Assembly: GCF_025370755.1 (NCBI RefSeq)
Contig: NZ_JAMXFC010000041.1
Span: 1-56,789, forward strand
DNA: 56,789 nucleotides
From: Laspinema sp. D2d
GTDB taxonomy: Bacteria; Cyanobacteriota; Cyanobacteriia; Cyanobacteriales; Laspinemataceae
Direction: 5' to 3'
The first letter of the stretch is position 1. Every line of letters begins with the position of its first letter. The notes under the pieces were generated by a model. That model searched no databases. It was not told the origin of the DNA and was given only the letters and a program-made list of their open reading frames with translations. Below are positions 1 to 9,810 of the stretch, piece after piece. The translations under genes and the position numbers were made by a program.

Positions 1-167
1 CTCTGTTGTTTTCTAGTCATAAGGAGAGGATTGAATTGCCATCTTTTTTACTTTTTTTAAAATGAGCGAACCGTAAGATTAAATCGAGGCGGTTCTGTCA
101 TAAAATTTTTCAGCAATTGAGTGGAGTCTGGAACCTATCCCACGATAAATGAGAGAAGCTTCAGCGA

Positions 168-211
168 CGATCGCCTTTCTTGAGTTTTACCGTTCCCCAG
201 AAAGGCGATCG
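168..211. terminator. HIP1-containing hairpin downstream of the CHAT gene
   Basis: Two 13-base arms (168-180 and 199-211) are perfect reverse complements around an 18-base loop. Each arm contains CGATCG, so the stem is built from two HIP1-like sites. It lies just past the stop codon of the minus-strand CHAT gene and may end or stabilise that transcript. No T-run follows on the minus strand, so Rho-independent termination is not certain. Confidence 0.45.
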
Positions 212-228
212 CAAGCAGCAATAGCTTC

Positions 229-1689
229 TTACCAGGGACTGCCAATGAGGGTAAACCCGGCCCAAAAGTAAGGGTGAGATAAGTTTTCCCCCGTCAATTC
301 TCCTAATTGTTCCGGAAGAGAGAGTACCCCGCGCTTGGTAACTAGGTTGCCTTCTTCTAGGCGCACTTCTCCTCGCAGCATAGCCAATTGGGTCTCGCGC
401 AGGGCTTCCGCCTTGAGGAGCGATCGCTGGGTTTGGTCGTCAGTTTTGAAGGTATTGTAAAACTCGGACATCAGCGCTAGAGTCCCCAAGTCACTCACAT
501 ACCATAAGCTTGCTAAGGCAGAGGGAACGCCGCTTTGAATCGCTAATCCGGCAAATCCCTTTTCTGCATCTTGGCTGCCGACGGCTGTCTTACAAGCACT
601 CAACACCAACAATCCGATCGCTGATTCATTGAGTTTCAATTCTTGTATATTATTTAAAGTGAGCTGACTATCCCACAATTGAATATAAGATTGAGTCGGG
701 TTTCCCTCCTGAAAATCCGCGTGAGTAGCAAGATGAACGATTCCATAGCGGGATTCTTGCAATTGCAACTGCAAGTTTTCCTGGGTAAAATCTTCATTAA
801 GAAACACCTCTCCCGGCCACAGAGAACGGGCAATTTGAGACAGTTCCACGGGGACCGCAGGCAGGGGAGAGAGGGTTTTAAACAGGGATGCGCCCATTGC
901 CAAAACTTCTGTATTAGTGAGGTCACTGGGATTCAAGTCAATCATGTTAAAGGCGGGAATCAGGGCTATACTGTATTGTTCCACCAGAAATTCTTCCCCA
1001 TCATGTAAGGCAGCAAAGGGGACCGATCGCAACCCTGGACCGACACATAACAACAGATTTTCGATTCCTAACGACTCCAATTCTTCGCGCAAGGGGGCGA
1101 TCGTCCAAGTATAAAGTTGTTGGGCTTGAGGTAGATAGGACCGGGTATTTCTTCGACTAGGGCTCGTCATGCGCTGCCGTAATTGTTGTGCTGTTTCTAT
1201 CAGCATTTCTTGATTCGTTTCGGCGATCGTCCGACCCGTGACGCCTCCATCCGCAGTGACTAACAGCAGTTGCAGTTGATCCTCACTAGGAATCATGTAA
1301 ATTACCGCCGACTTTTGACCCGTTTTTTGTTCAACTCCTGCCAACGCTTCGCTAATCTCTTCCCCACTCAGGGTCACTTCTGATAAATTTTTGCCGAAAT
1401 AATCTTCAAATACCGTTTCCCATTCTCCCTCAATAGTTGTGACAGCTTGGGCAAAATCACTGGGGGAACTTCCTTGGCTAAGGGCAGGTTTTGGGTCGTG
1501 AGATTGAGAAAGCTGATGGACTCGGGATATTCCGGAAGGAATGGCGGAACCCTGAGTATCCCTAGCAGCAGTCAGTGAAGGAAATAAGGCGATTCCTACA
1601 GAACAGAAGAAAGGAAGAAGATACCAAAATCGTTTCCTAGAAATAAAAAAATTGGGTTGTGAGCTTGAATGGAAAAATGTTAGTTTCAT
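229..1689 (-). CDS. CHAT domain protein (caspase-like peptidase family)
   Basis: A 486-residue protein with a hydrophobic segment at residues 22-42 after a basic stretch (SRKR), which would anchor it in the membrane or export it. The CHAT domain fills the second half, from about residue 190. The two motifs expected for the caspase/separase-type dyad are visible: HLATH (His323) and LSACKT (Cys366). CHAT proteins are known or presumed cysteine peptidases of the caspase-like clan, and cyanobacterial copies often lie near DUF928 and TpsA/TpsB secretion genes. Here the DUF928 gene (12186) and TpsB gene (24233) are distant and no TpsA is visible. No TPR repeats are seen before the domain, unlike many family members. 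The ATG at 1689 puts the hydrophobic segment close to the N-terminus and is accepted although its ribosome site is weak. Substrate unknown. Confidence 0.88.
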   Translation of the reverse strand: MKLTFFHSSSQPNFFISRKRFWYLLPFFCSVGIALFPSLTAARDTQGSAIPSGISRVHQLSQSHDPKPALSQGSSPSDFAQAVTTIEGEWETVFEDYFGKNLSEVTLSGEEISEALAGVEQKTGQKSAVIYMIPSEDQLQLLLVTADGGVTGRTIAETNQEMLIETAQQLRQRMTSPSRRNTRSYLPQAQQLYTWTIAPLREELESLGIENLLLCVGPGLRSVPFAALHDGEEFLVEQYSIALIPAFNMIDLNPSDLTNTEVLAMGASLFKTLSPLPAVPVELSQIARSLWPGEVFLNEDFTQENLQLQLQESRYGIVHLATHADFQEGNPTQSYIQLWDSQLTLNNIQELKLNESAIGLLVLSACKTAVGSQDAEKGFAGLAIQSGVPSALASLWYVSDLGTLALMSEFYNTFKTDDQTQRSLLKAEALRETQLAMLRGEVRLEEGNLVTKRGVLSLPEQLGELTGENLSHPYFWAGFTLIGSPW

Positions 1690-1953
1690 GGAAAAGTTAC
1701 TATTCGCTAAATTCGCTTTTTTTTGAGGGGGTGATGAGATTGAATGTCACCCAAGTAAAAGCGCGATCGCGCTTGCATAGATTTCCCCTAAAGGCTCGCA
1801 TTTATTCTAACGAAAAAACTTCAAACTTGTTTGAGGGGTGACAAGTTCAAGGGTAGGGAGTTTCAAGATGAAGTGGAGGGAGGGTTTGGGTTGAAGCGGC
1901 ATCGAAAGCACTTGTGGGAAGACTAAGCGAGGGTGTGAGCCCCCGCCTGGTGT

Positions 1954-4900
1954 TTAACTCACCTCTAGGTCACTTAACTGACCCCGGGTTAATAAAAGAC
2001 CAGCCGCCTCACCATTAACGGGTTCGGAAAAAAAGTAGCCTTGACCGTATTTACAGCGAAGGATTTGGAGTTCATGCAGGGAATCTAGGGTTTCAATGCC
2101 TTCGGCAATCACATCTAATCCGAGGGTATGGGCCAGGGTAACAATGGTTCTGACAATTTCTGAATCGTCATTGAGGGGGGACATTTTGCTAACAAAAGAG
2201 CGGTCTATTTTTAACACATCCACGGGAAAGCGATGGAGATAACTCAAAGACGAGTAACCTGTGCCAAAATCATCGATGCACAACTGAATATCCAGGGTTT
2301 TGAGGCGTTCCAAGATGGCGATCGCACCTTCCGGGTCTTCTACTAGGGCAGTTTCGGTAATTTCTAATTTCAAATCCCAGCCATCAACCCCGGTTTCTTG
2401 GAGAATCTCTTCAACGCGATCGCCCAAATTCTGACTAAGTTGCTTCCCGGAAAGATTCACACTCATTTTCAGAGAAGGATAGGTAGGAAATTGCTTTTTC
2501 CAGCTTCTTAACTGACTACAGGCTTGAATCAGTGCCCATTCCCCGATTCGTTCAATTGCGCCAGTTTCCTCCGCCACGGGGATAAATATATTGGGAGAAA
2601 TCCACCCTTTGCGAGGATGAACCCATCGGATCAGGGCTTCAAATCCACTAATCTCTCCCGTGGAGAGTCTCACAATAGGCTGATAGAACATCTGAAACTC
2701 GCCCCGTTCGATCGCCCAGCGCAGATCCGTCTCCAATTCCAAGCGCAGGATAGCTTCCTCTCGCATCGTGGCATCAAACACCACATATCCGCCTTTTTCT
2801 CGGGCTTTAGCGCGATACATGGCGATATCCGCATCCCGCAGAAAATCAGGCTGACGCCGATCGCCTGCGGTACTATGAACGATACCTATACTCATCCCGG
2901 CAAACACTTCGTGAGTTCCGACATTAAAAGGCTGGCGTAAGGTTTCATGGACTTGGTGCGCTACGGCGATCGCATCTTCAACCCGGGGAATATCTTCTAA
3001 CAACAAGGTAAATTCATCCCCGCCAAACCGGGCGAGGGTATCGTTAGGACCTAAACATTGTTCCAGTCGTCCGGCGATCGCCATCAACAAGCGATCGCCC
3101 ACGGAATGACCTAAACTATCATTCACTAACTTGAAATCATCCAAATCCATAAACAGGACTGCAAACTCATAATCTGCTTGACTTTGAGCGCGGGAGACGG
3201 CTTTAACCAACCGATCCATAAAAAAGCCTCGGTTCCATAACCCGGTGAGTGCATCGTGAGAGGCATTGTATCGGAGTTGCGCCTCTGTCCATTTGCGATC
3301 GGTAATATTCACGACAGACCCTTCATAATACATCAATTGATCACTGACATCGCGCACCGCACGAGCATTTTGAGAAATCCAGATCATACTACCATCAGCC
3401 CGATAAACCTGAGCTTCAAATCCTGACACCACATCTTGTTCCTGTAATCGCCGAATAAACTCCTCTGGACAGCGGGGATCAACGTAGATTTGATGGGAGC
3501 GATCGCACAAATCCGCCATCAATTCCGGGAGGGAAGCATACCCATAGATCGCCGCTAAAGCTGGATTTGCACTCATATACCGTCCATCCGGAGTGGTCTG
3601 AAAAATGCCTTCTACCGCATTTTCCACAATACTGCGATAGTTGGCTTCGGCTTGCTGGAGGGCTTTTAAAGTTTGTAACCGATGTAAGACAGACCCGACT
3701 TGGATCGCCATTGAGGAGATGCGCGGCAGCATTCGCAGATCCAGTTCCCAGGGAGTTGACTGAAAAAAGACCAACACCGCCAAAACCCGGCGATCGGCCA
3801 GAATCGGAATCCCCAAGGCACTGGTGAGTCCACAGGCGATCGCCCTGTCATCCCTCGGAAACCCTTTCTCAGGTTTGGCAGCCAGATCCGCAATCCATTC
3901 CGGTTCTCCCGATGCCAGGACTCGTCCGGGTAACCCCTGATTGAGTTCTAACCGCACGCCACTCCCTCTGGGACTGTAAGCGGTTCCCGGTGCTGCGTAG
4001 TATAGTCCAGAACAGTCTAAAGCGCTTCCCTCGGAGTTAGCAACCCAGGCTTCCCCGGCAGAGTATCCCAGGGTCTCTCCGAGGCTACAAAGTGCGATTT
4101 TTAAGGCGGATTCAAAATCGGGTGCTGCACTCACCGCCTGGGTCATGTTCTCCCACAAACGCGTGTGGGCATCGACTCGACTGGGGTCTTCAATCTCGAT
4201 TCCGGTGGCGATCCAATAATCTAAGGTCTGGCGATCGCTGGTGAAAACAGCCCGAACACACCACTCCGCCCAGATTTCTTCTCCCTGTTTTGTGAGCAGT
4301 CGGTTTTGAATTTGTTGAGAACAAGTATGCTTAGTGAGCTGCTCTAAGGTTTGAGCGACTAGGGGTCGGTCCAGTTCAGGGATAAATGTATTAATATAAT
4401 TCAGTCCCAAGGCTTCCGGGCGAGTATAACCGGCACGTTCTAACATCGCTTGATTCATAAAGAAAACCGTCCCATTGGGTTTGATGGCACAGTTAAAGGC
4501 TGGGTTAGTGTCGAGTAGACTCAACAATCCGTCTGAGGCGACGGGCAACGCTTCCTCTTGAGTGAGATGCGCTTTGAACTGGCTGTGCAGTCTTAGGCTC
4601 ATATTATGCAGCATCAGGAAGGTTCCGGTGGTACTGAGCAAGATTAACAGGGCAATTTGATAGGGCTTTTGAACCGTTCCCCAGGGGTTCATTGCCACCA
4701 GAAAGGAGGATTCAGAAACCTCTTGAGAAGGGTGAGAGGGGGAAGAACGGACGTGAGTTTTTGTAGCCGCCTCTATGAATTCCCCCGAAATTGAAGCAGG
4801 GACGGGGGGCAAAAAAGAGCTTAAAATTTGGATAAATTCCCGCAATTGGATCGGGGGTGGATCAAGAAATCCCGGATTTTTTATTAATTGAAATGCCTCA

Positions 4901-5151
4901 GTTTCTAACGGCTGTAGCGTCCCCTGCCTATTCTGAGTCCAGAGAGAATCGGGAGGACGCGAAACCGGGGAGAAGCCTAGGGGAGTCGCCGCGATCGCCA
5001 CCCCAGGGACTGGCCCTAGGGTCTGGGTCGGTTGCCAGTCCCAAGCCAATCCTACAGCGGGTTGGTCCAGTCCAAGCACACCCCAGGCGATCGCCAACAA
5101 TCCCAGGGCCACGCCTATCCTGCTCATTTTTTGCCCCCTCTGAGTCTTCAT
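1954..5151 (-). CDS. Membrane PAS-GAF-PAS-GGDEF-EAL cyclic-di-GMP signalling protein
   Basis: About 1065 residues. The N-terminus has a hydrophobic segment and a second one near residue 170 (YQIALLILLSTTGTFLML), bracketing a region that would lie outside the cytoplasmic membrane. PAS (about 215-330), GAF (about 340-490) and a second PAS (about 505-625) follow, then GGDEF and EAL. The diguanylate cyclase signature is complete (ARFGGDEFTLLLED), and so is the phosphodiesterase signature (FEALIRW, EITETAL, DDFGTGYSSL), so both synthesis and hydrolysis of c-di-GMP are possible; in such tandem proteins one activity often dominates and the sensors set the balance. ATG 5151 is chosen over GTG 5169. 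ATG 5127 is a real alternative, with an AGAGGGGG ribosome site six bases upstream and the hydrophobic segment directly after it. The gene stands alone. Confidence 0.93.
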   Translation of the reverse strand: MKTQRGQKMSRIGVALGLLAIAWGVLGLDQPAVGLAWDWQPTQTLGPVPGVAIAATPLGFSPVSRPPDSLWTQNRQGTLQPLETEAFQLIKNPGFLDPPPIQLREFIQILSSFLPPVPASISGEFIEAATKTHVRSSPSHPSQEVSESSFLVAMNPWGTVQKPYQIALLILLSTTGTFLMLHNMSLRLHSQFKAHLTQEEALPVASDGLLSLLDTNPAFNCAIKPNGTVFFMNQAMLERAGYTRPEALGLNYINTFIPELDRPLVAQTLEQLTKHTCSQQIQNRLLTKQGEEIWAEWCVRAVFTSDRQTLDYWIATGIEIEDPSRVDAHTRLWENMTQAVSAAPDFESALKIALCSLGETLGYSAGEAWVANSEGSALDCSGLYYAAPGTAYSPRGSGVRLELNQGLPGRVLASGEPEWIADLAAKPEKGFPRDDRAIACGLTSALGIPILADRRVLAVLVFFQSTPWELDLRMLPRISSMAIQVGSVLHRLQTLKALQQAEANYRSIVENAVEGIFQTTPDGRYMSANPALAAIYGYASLPELMADLCDRSHQIYVDPRCPEEFIRRLQEQDVVSGFEAQVYRADGSMIWISQNARAVRDVSDQLMYYEGSVVNITDRKWTEAQLRYNASHDALTGLWNRGFFMDRLVKAVSRAQSQADYEFAVLFMDLDDFKLVNDSLGHSVGDRLLMAIAGRLEQCLGPNDTLARFGGDEFTLLLEDIPRVEDAIAVAHQVHETLRQPFNVGTHEVFAGMSIGIVHSTAGDRRQPDFLRDADIAMYRAKAREKGGYVVFDATMREEAILRLELETDLRWAIERGEFQMFYQPIVRLSTGEISGFEALIRWVHPRKGWISPNIFIPVAEETGAIERIGEWALIQACSQLRSWKKQFPTYPSLKMSVNLSGKQLSQNLGDRVEEILQETGVDGWDLKLEITETALVEDPEGAIAILERLKTLDIQLCIDDFGTGYSSLSYLHRFPVDVLKIDRSFVSKMSPLNDDSEIVRTIVTLAHTLGLDVIAEGIETLDSLHELQILRCKYGQGYFFSEPVNGEAAGLLLTRGQLSDLEVS

Positions 5152-5563
5152 TTTTACCCCATTCCCCACCCATCATGTTTATAGTTTAGGACTTGTTTCC
5201 GATTAACCGTTGTTTGCTCCGACACAAAAGTTCCCGAAAATTGGTCTGACTTCTGATTGAGGTAGTTTTGAGTTATTGTGAATATTTGTAACTCCTTCAA
5301 TCATCTCTATTACCAGGGTTTAAATAAAAGATATCAGAAGAAGGGCGCACTCTAATTTTTTTTAATAAAATTTAAAAAAATTAAAAACCCGCCTCCAAAC
5401 GTGACCACAAGACTGATTTTGTTCACTCACTCTCAACCCCGTTATTCAAACTTTTCCGGCTGGATTAACTCAACTCACAACACCTTGTCAACCGTAGGGA
5501 CACGGAAATACAGTGTCCCTGGCCGATCCAATTTCCCAGCCCAATGTAATTCCCCAATTGAGG
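5152..5563. other. Intergenic region, AT-rich, no gene seen
   Basis: The gap lies between two minus-strand signalling genes and should hold the promoter of the GGDEF-EAL gene. The main visible trait is a very AT-rich tract around 5350-5390 made of T- and A-runs. Short open frames here show no recognisable protein sequence. Confidence 0.5.
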
Positions 5564-8056
5564 TTAGGGAATGGGTAAGGTTATAATAAATTCCGTTCCC
5601 AATCCCGGGACAGAATTACACTCAATTTGTCCGCTATGTTTTTCAACAACAATTTGATAACTAATCGATAAACCTAATCCCGTGCCTTTTCCGGGATTTT
5701 TGGTGGTAAAAAAGGGTTCAAAAATATGTTTTTTAGTCTCGGCAGTCATGCCCCGACCATTATCGGAAATTCGGATCACGGCACAGTCCCCCACTTGTTC
5801 GGTGTGAATGCTAATTCTGGGGGTAAACTGTCCCGGAGAACTATCAGTCAGGGTCGGTACTTTGCCCCGGTTTTGAAGCTGTTCTTTCCCCTCTTCCTCT
5901 AATACATCGATCGCATTTCCGAGTAAATTCATAAAAACCTGGTTGAGTTGTCCCGCATAACATTCGATGAGAGGAAGTTCTCCATAGTTTTTAATCACTT
6001 CAATACTAGATATTCCAGCTTTGGCTTTGAGACGGTTTTGTAAAATCAGTAAGGTACTATCAATCCCTTCATGAATATTCACCGACTTTTTCTGAGCTTG
6101 ATCCAGACGGGAAAAGTTTCGCAAAGATAGGACCACTTCCCGAATGCGATCGGCTCCCACTTGCATGGAAGACATGAGCTTGGGAAAATCTTCTATTAAA
6201 AAATTCAGACCAATTCCTTCACTATGCTTTTGAATCGTAGGAGTTGGATCTGGGTATTCTTTACCATAGAGTTGCACTAACTCTAAAAGGTCGCGGACAT
6301 ATTGACGAGCATGAGCGATATTGCCATAAATAAAGCTCACGGGATTGTTAATTTCGTGAGCCACTCCCGCCACCAATTGACCCAAACTCGACATTTTTTC
6401 CGTTTGAATCAGTTGGGTTTGAGTGTGTTTTAATTCCTGTAAGGTATGTTTGAGTTCTTCAGCTTTTTGTCGAAATCGTTCTTCTGAACGGCGCAAAGCA
6501 TCTTCTGCTTGTTTGCGTTCAGTAATATTTTGAGTCATAATCATTCCGGCAATGGCTTCTCCCTGTTCATTTTTCAGGGGTAAAGTATGCGCCAGATAGA
6601 GACGACTGGCAAAGGGAACTTCAGTTACGCTTTCTTTTCCGGCAAGTGCATCACGATACAGGGGTTCATAGAGCGCCGCAATATCCGAGGGAAAGGCTTC
6701 TGCTAGAGTTTTGCCTTCAATTAATTCTTTAGATAAGCCAACTTTAGGGAGTTCAGTTCCTTCGGCTAGGGTGTGACGGAGGTCCGGATCAAAGAGGCAA
6801 ACTGTCCCATTGGGAAAGTTTTTTGCCAGGGTGCGATAGAGGGTTTCACTTCGGCGTAAAGCGACTTCCATTTGTTTGCGATCGCTGATATCAATGCCGA
6901 TAAAAACGGCTTTTGTCCCTTTTTGATATTTCTGAGAAACCACTAAATAGCTGCGAGTTCCACCCTGGGATTCTAGGGTGATTTCTGTAGATTGAGTGAG
7001 TTCGGGACTGGCAAAAAAATCCTGAACCATTTCCGAGAATTTAGGACTGGTTTGCAAAAATCCCACCGGGCGCTCGGCAAAGCTATCCACTGGCATTTGA
7101 AAAGTTGCGGCTAAATGACGATTTACCCCTAAATAGCGTAAATCTGAACTCACCCAAGAGACTAAAGCGGGAACTGCATCCAAGACGGCTTGCAGTTGCT
7201 CATTGGCATTATGCAGGTCGGATTCGGCTTGTTTGCGTTCGCTAATATCGCGCACAAAGGCACAATGATATTCTTGACCATTAAAAGTTAAATAATTGAC
7301 CCGGACTTCCACCGGAATTAACTCATTTTGGTGAGTGAGATAATTCGATTCAAAGGTAAAGGTTTGAAACTGTTTGATGGCACGCCAATGTTCGGCCCAA
7401 ATCGGGGGAGAAAAGGCGGGGTCAATTTGAGCAACGGTGAGGGCGCGTAACTCTTCTGGGGTATAGCCGAGTAACTGACAGGCAGCTTCATTGACATAGC
7501 TAAAGCAGGCGTCTGGGGTCATCCAGAGGACGGCATCTGCCGCTTTATCCATTGCAAACTGGGTGAGTTGTAAGGCATCGGCGAGTTGTTTGCGCTCAGT
7601 GAGGAGTTCAGCCGACAACATCAACCCGCCAATTTCACCATCAGCGGCGATCCAGGGTTGAATCTCCCATTTTACCCATTCCTCTTTGCCATTGGGTTTA
7701 AGGAGACAATCCTCATGGGACAAGGATTCTCCGGTTTCTATACAATGTTGATAGTGCTGTTGCCAAGATTCGCACAGATGGGGAAAGAGTTCATAATGCG
7801 ATCGCCCAATGGCACAGGTGCGATCGCCGGAACTATATTCACTGTACCACCGTCTTGACCAGGCCAAATAGCGCATTTGGCGATCAACCATTGCTACTGC
7901 TGCGGGTACATATTCCACAAATTGGGATAAGAACCCTTCGCTTTGCGGGAGAGGAGGTGGGATTTTTGCCGATGGCGATCGCGGGGTTTTGGGATTGCTA
8001 CTCAGGTTGGGGTTGGGTTGCACCTTGAGAGATTGATGAACTGAAATCTGTTGCAT
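5564..8056 (-). CDS. Multi-PAS sensor histidine kinase (soluble)
   Basis: The product is 830 residues with no membrane segment. Four PAS-type sensor units occupy about residues 45-525; several end in the typical ISERKQ or ITERKQ linker. A short coiled coil leads to the phospho-acceptor helix (KMSSLGQLVAGVAHEINNP, with the H-box His) and a GHKL ATPase with N-box (NQVFMNLLGNAIDVL), G1 (DNGRGM) and G2 (GKGTGLGLSI). About 100 residues separate the H-box and N-box regions, as in its paralogue at 41821. No receiver domain or partner regulator is adjacent. ATG 8056 is preferred over the upstream start at 8122 because GGAGG lies nine bases before it and the extra 22 residues look like untranslated leader. 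Signal and target unknown. Confidence 0.92.
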   Translation of the reverse strand: MQQISVHQSLKVQPNPNLSSNPKTPRSPSAKIPPPLPQSEGFLSQFVEYVPAAVAMVDRQMRYLAWSRRWYSEYSSGDRTCAIGRSHYELFPHLCESWQQHYQHCIETGESLSHEDCLLKPNGKEEWVKWEIQPWIAADGEIGGLMLSAELLTERKQLADALQLTQFAMDKAADAVLWMTPDACFSYVNEAACQLLGYTPEELRALTVAQIDPAFSPPIWAEHWRAIKQFQTFTFESNYLTHQNELIPVEVRVNYLTFNGQEYHCAFVRDISERKQAESDLHNANEQLQAVLDAVPALVSWVSSDLRYLGVNRHLAATFQMPVDSFAERPVGFLQTSPKFSEMVQDFFASPELTQSTEITLESQGGTRSYLVVSQKYQKGTKAVFIGIDISDRKQMEVALRRSETLYRTLAKNFPNGTVCLFDPDLRHTLAEGTELPKVGLSKELIEGKTLAEAFPSDIAALYEPLYRDALAGKESVTEVPFASRLYLAHTLPLKNEQGEAIAGMIMTQNITERKQAEDALRRSEERFRQKAEELKHTLQELKHTQTQLIQTEKMSSLGQLVAGVAHEINNPVSFIYGNIAHARQYVRDLLELVQLYGKEYPDPTPTIQKHSEGIGLNFLIEDFPKLMSSMQVGADRIREVVLSLRNFSRLDQAQKKSVNIHEGIDSTLLILQNRLKAKAGISSIEVIKNYGELPLIECYAGQLNQVFMNLLGNAIDVLEEEGKEQLQNRGKVPTLTDSSPGQFTPRISIHTEQVGDCAVIRISDNGRGMTAETKKHIFEPFFTTKNPGKGTGLGLSISYQIVVEKHSGQIECNSVPGLGTEFIITLPIP

Positions 8057-8655
8057 GGTGGGAATCCTCCTGGGATGGAATGCAGATAGGGTTTCCGGAG
8101 TTGTGGAGTGGAGTGCCCTCATGCGATCGCCGAGGTCCGGTGTTTGACTGGTCTTTTTCCAGGTTCAAAAGTTCCGCACCGCGATCGCAGAAAGACCGAG
8201 TTGGACTGTATTACTCGGAACCCACATATCCGAATGAGACTGTGCCGCCTGGAATAGAGTGATGCAAACCCCGACCATTCGCCGAACCCCTTAAAATTTG
8301 AGAGATAGATGCCAGTGGAGAGCATGGCCCTCGACTGTCCAAATCGAGATACTCTCGGGTAGCTTTCCTGATGAGTTGTTAGTCTATTTTGGTTCAGCGG
8401 TAGTTTCTGGCGACGTGATTTTTTTGGCATTTTAGCCAAAATCTTTAACAATTTGTAGCATATTTTTCCGGGAATTTTAAGTTTTGTAAAAACTTGACAA
8501 TTGAGACCACCTATGTTCTCATCAGGAATGAAGCAAAAGCGCTAAAGTCAAGCGGCGATCGCTACTGTTGTCCGGGTAGCAAATTCCCCGGAATTGGTCT
8601 CCTTCAATCCTCCCCACGGTGCCTAAAAATTGGCCGATTTCCTCACCACACCGCC
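8057..8655. other. Intergenic region with scattered HIP1 sites, no gene seen
   Basis: About 600 bases separate the histidine kinase and the K+ channel gene. Open frames are present on both strands, but their translations are arginine- and serine-rich, lack hydrophobic pattern and resemble no family. The promoter of the histidine kinase should lie at the left end. I see no RNA gene or repeat. Confidence 0.5.
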
Positions 8656-9711
8656 TTAACTTTCTCCATCCGGCGATCGCGAAGGATTCAAGGGAGATGA
8701 ATTTAACAAAGTGCCACACACTTTACAAAACTGAGCATCGCGATCGTGACGAGACAATCCACATCCACCACAAGGAGTTTCCACCCGATTAGCATTTCTC
8801 ACTAATTCTTTAATTAACGCCCCCAGTTGTCCGGGAATCAGCGCAATCCCTGAAATAATCATCAAAATAGTCAGTAATCGCCCGCCTTGAGATAAGGGCG
8901 TCACATCCCCAAATCCCACGGTTGTCATGGTGACCACACAAAAATAGACCGCATCGATAAACGTGCGAAATGCCTGGGGATTTGTGGGATGTTCCACTTG
9001 ATAAATTAACCCGGAATAAACAAAAACAATGGTAAACAGGGTAAAGATAATCCGGCGAATAATTAATTGGTCTTCCCCCTCGGTGCGGTCAAAAAAAACT
9101 TGACTTTCCACAAAGCGCAACAACCGCAAAATTCTAAACCATCGCAATAGCCGCAAATAGCTAATTTCAAAATTGCCAATAAATAACGGTAAAATAACGA
9201 TTAAATCAATAATTGAATAGAGACTAAATAAGTAATTGATTTTCTGCTCTGCCGCCCAAAATCGGATAATATATTCAACAAAAAAGACAATTAGAATAGC
9301 AGTATTGACCCGAGCTAAAATTAAGGTTAACTCACCGGGAATGGGATAAGTTTCAATAACAAAGATGACGGAAGATAGTAAAACCAGACTGGTCAAAATG
9401 AGGTTAATCCATTTTCCAGCCCGGGTTTGAATATCGTCTAAATAAAAAGCGAGTTTTTCAGCCAAGTCTTTAGGGATAAAAGGAGTATAAATTAAACCGC
9501 ATCGAGACTTCCAGTGGGAGGCAGGGGGTTTAATTTCCCGCGTCCTTCGAGAGTCTGGGATTAGATTGTGATACCTGAATGTTTTATAGCAATTTTCACA
9601 TTTATGAGGTACGTTTATTGGATCCCCCCTAGCCCCCCTTAAAAAGGGGGGAACCTGGAAAGTCCCCCTTTTTAAGGGGGATTTAGGGGGATTTTTAATG
9701 GGCTTCCCCAA
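8656..9711 (-). CDS. Voltage-gated-like K+ channel with C-terminal zinc ribbon
   Basis: The protein has an ion-transport domain with about six membrane segments and the K+ selectivity filter TMTTVGFGD between the last two. An arginine-rich helix (LLRWFRILRLLRF) resembles an S4 voltage sensor. The last 40 residues hold two CxxC knuckles (CGGCG and CKVCG) that could bind one zinc ion. The frame opens at 9711, 351 residues, but the first 20 or so codons fall in a tandem repeat and the next 50 do not look like channel sequence. Family members usually begin close to the AFYLDDIQTRAGKW segment, so translation may really start near 9465 (TTG, about 269 residues). Either the repeat inserted and extended the frame, or the long start is false. 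It would set membrane potential or K+ efflux. Confidence 0.85.
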   Translation of the reverse strand: MGKPIKNPPKSPLKRGTFQVPPFLRGARGDPINVPHKCENCYKTFRYHNLIPDSRRTREIKPPASHWKSRCGLIYTPFIPKDLAEKLAFYLDDIQTRAGKWINLILTSLVLLSSVIFVIETYPIPGELTLILARVNTAILIVFFVEYIIRFWAAEQKINYLFSLYSIIDLIVILPLFIGNFEISYLRLLRWFRILRLLRFVESQVFFDRTEGEDQLIIRRIIFTLFTIVFVYSGLIYQVEHPTNPQAFRTFIDAVYFCVVTMTTVGFGDVTPLSQGGRLLTILMIISGIALIPGQLGALIKELVRNANRVETPCGGCGLSRHDRDAQFCKVCGTLLNSSPLNPSRSPDGES

Positions 9712-9791
9712 CCCGAGAGGGAACCTAGAAATTCCTCCTTTTTAAGGGGGATTTAGGGGGATCGGTGAATGGACTTCACCCACAAGAGAAA
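9651..9791. repeat. Two tandem ~70-bp units of a G-rich/T-rich cyanobacterial repeat
   Basis: Unit one (9651-9720) and unit two (9721-about 9791) share a 42-base core differing at only a few positions; both contain TTTTTAAGGGGGATTTAGGG. An inverted partner (CCCCCCTTAAAAAGGGGGG, about 9633-9651) lies just to the left, so the block can fold into a large hairpin. It belongs to the same general class of palindromic 'GGGGGATTTAGGGGG' elements common in filamentous cyanobacteria. It overlaps the annotated 5' end of the channel gene. Confidence 0.8.
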
Positions 9792-9810
9792 GGCTAGAGT
9801 TCTTGAGAAC

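Noticed and set aside
5401-5586. 61-residue open frame
   Set aside because: Overlaps the end of the kinase gene on the other strand and looks random.
8119-8451. Open frame of 110 residues on the minus strand
   Set aside because: Basic, low-pattern translation with no hydrophobic or domain signal; no clear ribosome site.
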